Assembly: GCF_022539665.2 (NCBI RefSeq)
Contig: NC_081331.1
Location: forward strand, 12,122,638-12,186,637
From: Daphnia carinata
Taxonomy: Eukaryota; Arthropoda; Branchiopoda; Diplostraca; Daphniidae
Direction: 5' to 3'
Length of the DNA stretch: 64,000 bases
Shown one piece after another: positions 27,854-39,800 of this stretch (within the stretch, counting starts at the first letter, position 1; each line of letters starts with the position of its first letter). Position numbers and translations under genes: made by a program. The notes under the pieces are model-generated. The model made no database searches. It saw only the letters and a program-made list of their open reading frames with translations, and was not told the DNA's origin.

Positions 27854-30800
27854 TTCTCTCGACTGGCAGATCAATACTCGTGTTGATTCGCTCGAGTTGC
27901 TCGCTCCAAGTCGTTATACTGCGGCTGCTGCTGGGCCTTTCTTTTTTCTTCTTCTTCTTCTTACTGCTATATTGGTTTTTGCTTGATCGGATTCGGCAGC
28001 TTTCGATCCGCCCATCACTTCAACCATTGTTGCGCGTCACTTGCCGCTCAATCGACAGCGATCTGTTTGCTATTCAAGCAACAGCAGCGCACCTCGTTGC
28101 TGTCATTCAAAGTGCTTTGTATATAAAGTTCAACAGCAACGTCCATCCTTTCCAAAATGCCTCGCTGGATAAATGAAAAATCCGCTTTTCCCTCCATTTA
28201 GATAGTTACGGTCGTGATGCAGGGCATACACGTTTCACTCGATAGTAGGCTAAAGCCTAGAACGCCGAAATGCTGTGCGACTTTAATCAAACACAACTTG
28301 ATGGCGGATGTGAGGTGTAGATGTTCTCTTTTTTTCATTCTAAATATGATGCGTTACCATAGAGACGCCGGCTTATATACTTGCAACGAATGTAAGTACC
28401 GTGTATACGCAATATAACAAGTGGCACGGTGTTTCAACTTAAGTAGAGGCACATATATGTAGACTGGTTAATTATCGTGCCAGAGGTAGACGAGAAATTA
28501 TATAGCCCATATAAGCTAGGAAACGAATAAAGTTCTTAACAGGCAGCTGCTATTTCTTCCCGTTAGTATATACAGGGCCGTTAGGGAAGCGAGCTTAAAG
28601 ATCCATTAAGAAGTCCCGACCGAGAAATTGCGATTCCGCATTTAGGAAACTGTATTGCGAAAGTTCATATATTCCATTTTCCAATGGATTTAAGACGTGT
28701 ACTACATCAAATAGGATTTTTGTTTGGAGACTTGTTCGGTATTTTCTCGGACATTGTAATCGGCATTAAGTTTAACCAATTTATGGCTGACGTATAGTAA
28801 AGCACTTGTTCTACGAGTGGGCCGTTAGCTCTCGGGCAACCTCAACAATCAAGGCCTACAAGAGCGGAAAAGCTATGCTCTAACAATCAAGCTTCTACCT
28901 CACATCAGTGTGGGAAGATCTATTGCCTCGAAACGCTGCTTGCAGCTGCAACAGACGGTGGTTCATCTTATTTCCATTGTACATTTATTAGGTTTTTGTG
29001 TTCGTTATTTGTGAACGATAGAACAACCTATTCCAAATCATCACTATGTATGGTTTACTGGCTCTATGTCAAAGAAACATTTTTTTTTTTTTTTTTTTTT
29101 GTTATTACACTGTTTTTCGTTTAGCTTTCGCTTCACGCGTTTGGGAACAGAATGTTCTGCCAACTATTTATGACCGGAAAGGGTGATGAGTACGACACTC
29201 ACGAGAAACGAGAAACGACAACAAAAAAAAGGGGGAAAATAAAAACGATCTAGACATGATATTAGTGTTTCTTTTCTTGTCTATACGATGCGAGTTAAGC
29301 AGCAGCAAGGATGGTGGACCTATCCATCTTTTTCACGTCAGACTTTAACCAGATGGAACTGACAGGTCCCATAGAAAATGCGTCTTTCCTTTACCCTTTT
29401 TATTTCCTTTCGAGTTGTTCGGCATCCCAATTCATTTGAGATGTTATTTCAGACGATAAGTGCTGCCCCGCTTCTAAATGTGTATCGAACAACGGCTCCA
29501 TTTGTAGAGACATCACAGCAGTTGGTTCACTATTGACATCCATACTTCCTAATACAATAGAACTAAAATCTGTGTACTGCTTAGCCAATAATCCTCAGCC
29601 CCTCTGAACTGGATTTTTAATTCACGTTTAAGATGTTATTATATTTGCGTAGTTATCACTTTGCGTAGTCTTTTTGTAACACTTTTTCATCACTTGGATG
29701 ACCAACCACAAAAGGATTTATCCATTTGAAATTTCATGATAGGGACCCAAGTCTGCCACACCATGGACGAGCTCTTTCCTAATATAGAAACTCGAACAGT
29801 AAACTCGGAACGTGCTTAAATATTTATTCATCTCGCTTGTTGACTACAGCTAAGTATAAACTTCAATTGTGAATGTTTGGTGGAGAAGCCTATTTTTTTA
29901 CTGCCTATATGGGAATCGTGCTATCGTCGGTGCAATGCTAAATTGGCTGTAAAACAAATGCGGAAAAACTGGTTTGAAAAGACGTCAGAGCGGCTCGCGC
30001 AAATTGCGAGAAAAAGCGAATAAAAATGATGGGGGACAACAAAAGCGTTTACGTGCTAGCAATTTTTAATCAACATTCTATTTTCTGAACATATACTCCC
30101 CTTTTTCCTTTTTTAGCGTCATATTCATCTTGTTCGGCGTTTATTTTTTGTTTAAGGGTTTTGATAGGCTCTGCCTATTTCGGCGATAAAGGCTGATTGA
30201 TCGCCATGCTTATCAGTATCCCTCATATGTCCCGATACTCTCTATACCGGACAGTATTGTCCAAAGGCAGCGATATTGATTTGATTATCGAATTATACCA
30301 TATAGATAGTTTCGCTACTTACGTGACTTCTACATCTGTATAAAGTTCTGTCAGCCTATCTACGATCCCGCAGTAGTTATTTACATTCAAACATCATGTA
30401 CTTGACTATATTGAAACACAATGTATCAGTATAAGCAATGTACACAACATGGAAGTATAGATTTATTTATATTTTCCCTTGCAAAGGTCACCTATCAAAA
30501 TCGGTGACTTTCTTTCCAATTCCGTGAGAGTCGCGGTTTCGTAGTTCTATTGTGCGATGCGAGTGAACGCGCAGTTGTCAAACAAATCAACTTGATTGGT
30601 TGTAGAATTCCATTTTGAATCCGCATCTAAAACTGTTCTCCATTCTAACGTATACAAGCCCTGAGAAAGTGTGGGCTTCGTTACTGTATATGAATAATCA
30701 TTTGGTGGACAAAATTATGTTAGCTTGACATTATACCAATAGCTTATTAGTCCCGCGTTTAATGGCCGTCGACTTAAGGCTGTCTGTTAGATACATCACA

Positions 30801-33800
30801 ATTTCAGTGCTGGTATATTTTAGAAAATTATGTTTGAGGTTGCAGTTGGCACAGTTGCTTTCATCTAAGCTGACAGCAGCTCTGACGTCATTCTTCCTCG
30901 TCTACGCAATCGAGACGCTTTTGCAAGTTGAAAAGGTCTCCTACTGTATTTTGTGGCGACAAACTTGCCAATCGACGAGCTGCTGGAAGTTGGTTTAAGC
31001 CAGTGACGGAAATCTTTCAGTAAATGGATAAACATCTGAAGCAACGTCTGTTGCTATAGCCGTTCGAAAAGAATTTTGACAATGTTTTAACATTATGAGT
31101 CCACTAAACATCTTAATATTTTGTTATGATACTATTATGTTATGTACTAATCCTCTGTATTCGTATAATCCGGAGACTGTATAATTATTCAGAATAAGCT
31201 GATTCGGTCTAACCCAAACAACTCATTTTGACGGTGTAATCCGGTGTGTAGGCTACAGCCCTTGAGCACAGATGTAAAAAATGTTTCAATTATTCAGTCT
31301 GATTAAGTTCAACAGTATGTTGTCATACCCAGAGGACACAAAGCTGACTTCCGATATTTGTATAAAAATAGAAGAACTGTCATAGAAATTATAACCAGTG
31401 GATTTCGCTATAACAATAGGACAGAAAAAGCATTTTCCAATCGATTTTGTACGTAACGATTACATTGGTAGGCACCATTCAGACAATGTTCAGTTTTGTT
31501 TGAATTGGTCTATGATTTGGCGTTTAATAAAAAGCAAATTATATAAAAATGAGAAGAACGCCTTTGCCTATAAAGATAAGCTGTCTATAATCATTTTGAA
31601 AGAATACAAAAAAAAAGGGTTCCACAAATAAAAAAAAAACTAAATGCAAATAAAAAGCTGGGATATAGGAGGCAGCAACATATATGCTACGGCCGGTGAC
31701 GTGGAAAATCTTTTCACATAACGGGCATATGTATTATATGGCCGGGGCAAAGTTGACACGACACATCGGAAACTAGAAACTCTTTTTGCTCCTTCTGTAG
31801 AGCATGACCTTTTTTCCCTCCGCCTTTTTATACTTCTACTGGTGCATACGCCCTTCTGATTCCTGTCGTCCCAAACATGAAAACCGCAGCTGCACGAAGA
31901 GTCTATTTGGCTTCATCCGTTCAACGGAGGAAAACTCTTCTCTCTATAAAGTCACTTCCACATGTCATTTTTATCTCATCTCCTCGTAGTTGTCTGGCGT
32001 GGCTCCGAAATGTGATGTTCTTTCGCCACCGCTTTTGCTGTCTCCATGTAGAACACAATCACGATATAGCCTATCATCCGCTTTGCTCCCGATGAGGCAA
32101 AATGTCACGCGCCGACAAACAAAACATCAAAATGCCAACAACTTTTTTGTTTCCTTTTGCTTTCTCTCGATGCTTCGGAAAATATTAGCATTTCTCTTTT
32201 TTCCTGTTACGTACAGTTTTTATGTGTCTAATGTTATGAGATCACAAGCGAAACGGATGATTCGTTCTTGTGTTGTGATTCCATTATATTACAACAGCAT
32301 TTTAAAGAAATTCAATAAAGTTTCTATGAAATTTTTACGCATCCAAGTGTGGGCACGGATGATCGATGTTGTCCAGATTTAAGTTCCCGGTATATAAAAA
32401 ATATGGAAAAGAAACTAGACATTTGCACTTCCACCGTGTGAGCAAAAATGTGTTGGAAGTCCTCACTTTTTGTTTTTTTGTATACGAGTGGCAGCAAGGG
32501 ATGGCCTCTAACGAAATAGCAATAGAACTTCATTATTTTTTTTCTATTTCTTTACGATAGAAATGTCACGAACTTTCGTTTACTATTGAAGAATATCAAT
32601 CGAAAGGCTTGTTTTAATGATGAATAAATAAGTAATGTAAGCAATTCTAACAAATATATGCACATTTTCAATTTTAAAGTGCCGTTCGATGAAAGCACAC
32701 GTATTTTAGAATTTAACTCGATCACGTAATGGCGTTAGAGGTCCTTTACTTAATTGTACAAGGCCAATGTAAAAACCAGAAGTATAAAAAAATCATTTTA
32801 GCTGCTAAATCTTTTCACGAAAGGTTGCTATAATTTCGTGTGATCAGTTTGGACGTTGGATGTCACGCGTTCCGAGTGAATTTTCTTTTTATACGGACGT
32901 CGCCTGTACAATATCTCCTGTACTATTGGCGTAACTGTCTGTAAAGAATTGGAAAGGCTCAAAAACAAATCTTACGAAAAAGTTTTATTAGAAAAAAAAA
33001 AAGAAAACGGCACGCACGCGAACAGCCAACGTGCACGTAGAGAGCCTATGTAAGCTGCCGTGTGTATAAGCCTCTCGTAACCAATTAGACAAAGAGCTTT
33101 AAGTGTACGGGCGTATTTCTTTAGAATGCTTGATGGATGTACGCCTCGACCTCGTTTTCAGTTTAGTTTTAAATTCAGGGCAACGTTTTTGTTTGACAAT
33201 TTGGCTCCGAGAAAATCCAAGACCAGCAAGCTAATTTCATAAATCTCTGCATGTCAAGGATTTTGTTACCTCCGTAAGGGATTCTTTCTAAGAATATTGT
33301 GCCCAATGTTGCACAGAGCAAGTAGCCGAATGCCTTTGGCTGGACCATGTAGCGTCATAATTCTTATACTGACGTCTTTCAACTCTGAATATAAGAATAA
33401 TCAAAACCAAGAAATGCGGCACTATGTCCAGGTGAAGGATGTAATGGAAACTTGTATATTTATAGCGCATACCATGGGGCCATAATCTATTTATGGTGCA
33501 TAAAGTACTCTTGCTATGAACTAGAAGATTATCAAGATATTTTCAATAAAAGAATTCATCATCAGAGAACGAGAGCAAGGCTGTATTTCAATAGCCATCA
33601 TTGCGATATATGTAGGCTAGTACAAACAAATAAGAAGAAAGGGACACTCACATAACTTCGTACTTGAGGTATATATCGATCGATAATAATTGCGGAAAGA
33701 CAATGGGTCGTAGCAAATTGGAGAGTCACTCTGTCACCATTCAGCGAGCAAATATATGTTTGGACAGACCAGCATCTATATACTGGATGCATGTTATTAT

Positions 33801-36800
33801 AGGTCTATTTATATAGCGCGTGTCTATAAATAGCTTGCTTGTTTTATATGAAGTCCGAAGCTGTTGGGCAGCTTAGCATCGACCGATTTTATGATTGGCA
33901 ATTGACGTCATGAAAAACTAGCGAAATTATTCTCGTGTCTGTCTACGCAATTGTATCATATCCTTCTTCTTGGTCCATGGTTTTGTTAGTTTGGTTTTTT
34001 TTATCCATCGTAATAAAGCATTCAGGTAGTCATCCTAATTTACATTTATCATGCTGGCATCTACTGTATGGTTCGATTTCACTGCATATTTGCTGCAACC
34101 GCTTTCCATTGTTTAGCATACGATATAGCCGTATATTGTGTACATTCTAGGAAAATGTTCCTTGACGGCACAACTCACTATGGAGGGCTTGACATTTTTC
34201 AGAGCATCTTTTGCTCGGTACATCCGTGTCCTAGTTTCTTATTTCTAGGGATTTTTTTGTGTTGTTGATTTAACTATCAAATACCCTGTGTGTTCGGTCA
34301 TGTCGTACAACAGCATATCATCTACTGCATAGAAAAGCAGTAGCGACAGCCCAATGTTCACATTTCGCATTCCATACCGCACAATCGCTGCATAGCTGCT
34401 GCATTGCATACAAAACAACGTTTCTATGTCATTTGCTAGGCCGAAATAGCGCAGGATTGTCTATAAATGCATACGACGCCATCATATGTGCTTGTACAAG
34501 ATAAAAACAGAGGCAGATATCAGAATTGAGACTCCAGTATTTTCCTTCAATTACACGAATCATCTATAAATGTAAAACTCACATTTTGGTTCGCAATCCT
34601 TAAAGAAATCACAAAAAGAATGGATATTTCTTATAGTCTTTTGTATTAGCAATGTTTGAAAAAATTAATGCAAACAAACCAACAACAACCAAACACCAAC
34701 TATACATAGTCTTGCGTTTAAATCGATACTTCTGCAGGTTAATGAGGAGTAATGGTGACGAAGCTTCCTAAGGTACACGTTACATACAAAGTATAATTAT
34801 ACAACAACTAATGCGTACATCCGAGAAGGATTTATTGCAACTGCGCTATAAAGGCTACGAACCGTAACGAGCACAGCCCATTGGTAGGAGTGCCCAGGAG
34901 AACGGACGAGAGAATAAAAAATTTAGTGAAAATGGGTAAGATGAAAAAAGCAGTAAAAGAGAAACCACTCAAAGTCGATGTTGGACTTATTTGTTGGTTG
35001 TATAGACAAGTACATAGATATCTCGTGTATCTTCTGTATTGCTCCGTATATGTACTGTATATCTAACCATAGTGTATCTACAGTGCCACGTACACTCTAT
35101 TTCAATGAACATATTGTACTATGTGCAGCCTAACATCTTGATAACGTTTTGGGGAAAATGCTATACCTCAGGAATGACAGCTCTAGCAACGGGCAACATG
35201 CTGCGATAAAATCAGAGCCATAAAACGCAGAAGCAAAAATGCCACTTATATAATCGTCAGGATCACATGCATATAATAGACTAATGTGTATATGCAGCTG
35301 CCCTCTTGCCATGGTAGGGAAACTGTATTAGTTATATAATATAAATATAACTGAGACGGAAAGGTCAAGTGTTATATTCAAGAAACTATGCAGTAGCCGA
35401 CTTTGTAAAGGTTCGGGTTCATTTCGGTCAAATTGGATCACGCAGATGGTCTGCCATCCCATTGCTTTAGGGCCTACACCTATGGCTATTACAATGTCCG
35501 AAGCGAATGTGCCCAAATGAACAAATTTCCCAATTGCAGTTCGCTTCCGTCGTCGGCAAAATCGGCTTACACGGCTAATCGGTAGAACGTATGCTACGCA
35601 AAGAAATCAGGCACAATTAATTTGTGTTACGCAGCAGCAATACATGTGGCCGCTGGACTAGCAGTAGTAACACAATTTCATATAGGTTGAATAGACGTTG
35701 ACGCGTTGGGTCGGCTCCTTTTTTTTATTGTTTAATTATCGCATTACCAGACATCACATAAACTACCTGTATTACCTGTAAAAATGAACCCCAAAAGTAA
35801 ATCAAACACATCAGTCTTTTCAATTTGATTATTATTATCCTGCCTATATTTCGACTGTAAAACAATTATCCATCGCTTTGTTGAGATATCAATTAACAAT
35901 GCCAGCTGGCAGGCCTCACTCTTTGTTCGAATAACAATAATGGCTCAGAGCCAAGTGGAAGGTATAAAAGGCTTCAGTAACCGATCGAATAAACACCTTT
36001 ATTTTTCCCAAAGTTGCTGCTGCCCTCTCCCCGAATTGAAATTGTGTATATCGCAATGCTCGGTGGCGAACGATGTAAAGACTAGCGGGTGGCAAAGAGT
36101 ATATGAGATGGATTCTGTATTAATTATGTTATCAGTTATCAAAGAGAGTTTGCATTCGTTGATTGGGCGCTACCGTAAAATCCATTAGCTCTTAAAGTGA
36201 ATGTATATATATAGAGAGAGAGAGGCAAACCGCAGAGCCTTAATTGAAACTAGCTTTTGCTTATAACATCTGGAGCGAGGAGAATAACAACGGCAGGGAC
36301 AGCGGGAGTTGAAGTGTACGATTGAATAAAACGGAGCCCAGCGAAGAGGGCGTGTTAAATTGCATTTGAATCAGCATGGGAGTGAACGAGAGAACCGCTA
36401 TTAAGCGGGTCTACATCTAGGGCTAAATGGAAGACGCACGGTCCGATAAGTTCCTCTACGTTGTGGCGTGCAACAGCGCTGGCAACGTAAGGCAAAATCA
36501 ATAGGATCCTATCTCTCCCTCTGTGTTTGCAGCCTATGGTAACAAACAGGCGTCAGCTTATTTACTTTTTACAGACGAAAAACACATACAAAAGGAGATA
36601 TGCGAATATGAGCGAAGTCATCATTCCTTCTGAGAATTGCTCCTTGCTAATATGTTATTCTCCCGCTCACCGAAAATAGCCAATGCGGGCATAATATTAA
36701 TATTCTTTCTACTTATTTCTGAGATTGTCGTTGCTGTTTGGCTATTGCGCTTCGCTAGATACCCTTCTGAGGAGCAGCGATCGAATTCCCACAGGCACTC

Positions 36801-39800
36801 TGCAAGAGCTTGAAAGACTATTTTTTGTTTTCTCTTTATATTCACATCGTACACCCTGGCCTTTTAAACTATGTACGCATTCCCATATGATTGCGGAAGA
36901 GCGATCAGACAAATACCGTCCTCTCTCGCCTTTCGTGAACCGGTCCGATGTGCCCGCGTGAATACATTCGAAAGTACAGTGCGTGTGATGCGTATTGAAA
37001 GAGCTTCTACGGACACAGGTCGTGGCCTTTATGTCTCTATCTTTAACAGCAGGCTTTATATATAAACTTCCATGTATCACGCACGTGTCTATCTATCCTT
37101 CAATTCTGTGGCGTGTGTCCTTGCAAAACGTAGAACACGAACACGGACGATCAAGCCAACAGGTTTCCCATTTGCGCCCGTAGTCGTAGATGATTCTACG
37201 GACAATCCCCGTAACTATACGAGTCTACAGCTATATACGGGGGGCGGTGAATGTGGCTGCTCAAACTTCTGTTGGTCCATTTCGAAAAACGTGAAGATGG
37301 CGTGTGACGGGTCCTTCGGTACGGACTAGTAGAAAAACTTGAAGGATCAGCGTCGTTCTCCGGGTGAACGATTCGTGCAAACACGAGTCACAACACTTGG
37401 AAGAAGTTTAATTATGACTCCCAAACATGCGAGACAAACATTAGGCTAGTCGCTTTTAAAAGATCCAGAAAGGCTATTGTAGAAACGTGTCATCTTCTTC
37501 GTTCCTCCTCTTTTGCACCAAGTTTTACTATCCACCTTTTTGTTTCGTTGGCCAATTAAACCAACGTGGTATTCCGTGAAAAGGTCTGCATTTTCGTCCA
37601 TAATTAATGATTCATTTGCGACCACTAGCAAGTATAACTTACTTGCCTGTGTTCCTCTAGTGGTGGAGAAATGTGAGGGTAATTGCTGAACAGGAGCGGA
37701 TATTTCAGGGCAAAACCGCCCACTTGTACTACGAGGAAGCGATCAATAAATGATGTTCGGATAGTTGGGGAGGAAACAAAATGTTGGAATGGCTTCCAAA
37801 ATGCAACGTTTCTCGTTTTCTTTTTCAACCTAAAAGGCTACTGGTATCTGCATAATATAATACTCGAGCTATTAAGTAAAAATGCGTTGGCGTGTGCACC
37901 CAATTCGTATGTCTGTTGGTTAATGAGCATCATCACACTGGATTTTCATTATCAATAATTTCGTCTACAGTCGAAACTATACGATGGTCAAGCTCATTAT
38001 CTTAGCTAATAGGTTTCTATTTCGAGCAACAATTATCTTTGAAATTTGTTCTGTCATGATGTAACGATTGATCTTCCGCCAGAGCGATAGCCGAAGCACT
38101 CGTTACGCAATTATATCGTTCGTAATGGAAATGGTTGCTTCGTAACACGATCGAATGCGAAGTTGGATCGCAAATCTATGCAAGCTGTCTTTCCTTGTTT
38201 GTTAAACAAAAAAAAGCAGATGATTCAAAAGTTTTAACTTCAACATTTAGGCTAGTTAAATAAAATGGAAATGATTTCATGTATGACATTTTTGGGGTTG
38301 TCGGAACGTTATAGTTACATGATAAACTGATTGTAAGCTTGTGACGCTAATGGACAATACTGTGCAGGAGAAGCAGCAACCATGACCTTTGATGGAAAAT
38401 TTCTTTTCCTTAATTGCATGCCACTGTTTCACCATTGTTCAAATTTGAATAATTCAATTGTGTCAATCATCTGTCTCGATGGAAAGAATTCTATTTTCAA
38501 TTCTATTTTAGAAACGTGCTGATCGGTAAAAGACTTGCATTTACAGATGTGCTCGTTCAAATATCAGGATCATTGTTCTTTCTTTATCTTTTTCATTCCA
38601 AAAAGTTCACTAATACGAAAAAAGAAATAGAAAGGAAACAGTACAAAATGGGCTGACTATGCTGGAAAAACCAGATCAAATGTTTATATTAGTGCAGTTG
38701 CATAGACATTCGCGCTGTTCATCCGATCTATCACTTTCCTTTTAATGGACAAGTCACACCGGAAGGCGAATTTTGCAGCGTCAATTTGCGATACTCTGTA
38801 TACATTTTTCGCATTTTTTTTTATCATTTTGTTTTTCCTTTTTAACGTGGGCGGTTCTGTTTTCTGATGTTCTGCTTTCCATAATCCATAAAGAATTTTG
38901 CGCTTTTCTTATTGCGCATCACATTGCCAGACGCAATTGAAACACTTGCCTTGCAGTCGAAGCTCCTTTTGTTCCTATTCGATTTCGTTTTACTTAACTA
39001 CAGCGACGACTTCTCACTGTACTGCAATACCATGAATTACAGTTTCCATAAAATGGAAGGGCGTGGCAACGAATCGTGTATAAATATTATTCTCTGTTTC
39101 TGCAAAAAAGCAATTGAAGATTCTATTTTTTTTTTTTTTGAGGGGCTAATGGGTTTCTGTGTTTGAATCGATAATGGCCGAGGAAACAACTACTTTGTGT
39201 TATACCTTACACAAAGATATTTAACGGAAAATGTCTTTAAATGTAAGTGGCTCCTAAATTTCTGCTTTATCTGTTGTCTTGATTCATCGTGCGCAGTTGT
39301 TGGTGCTCAGGAACGATGCTACACCTGTGCATTCGAAAGCGTAACTTCGCCTCTAAGCCTTACATGTATAAACTCAAAGTGTATAGGGGCTAACGTTATT
39401 TGGGTCGAAAACTAATTTGTGAAAGGGATTAGTACCCTAGCTAGAGCTTTACCCATTTATCCACATCTAAATCCGCATTACATGAACTCGACGACTTTCT
39501 CCGTCGATTGCCTTTGTCTCCTACGCTTGGACGTAGGCAACTATCGGTCACGTTATTTGTGAATTGTATAGTCGATTACATAATGTTATTATCACTTTTA
39601 ACAGCTGCTTCTTGGTGGCATTAATCACTCTTGTATAAAACTTTTTTCACATGCTTCCCCTTTTTGAACTCCCCATAAAATCGTTGCCTTTCAATTTTTT
39701 TCTCGTATTTGGGTTGGTATGTCGCAATTGCTTTGCTGAGAAACGGTTCGCAAAAAATTGCGTCCCACCCTTTCTTTCAGACGTCGTAAAAGTCGGTAAT

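Noticed and set aside
27751-28176. 141-codon frame with a hydrophobic segment
   Set aside because: It is built from a GA microsatellite and a TTC/CTT run; the hydrophobic segment is poly-Phe/Leu from that tract.
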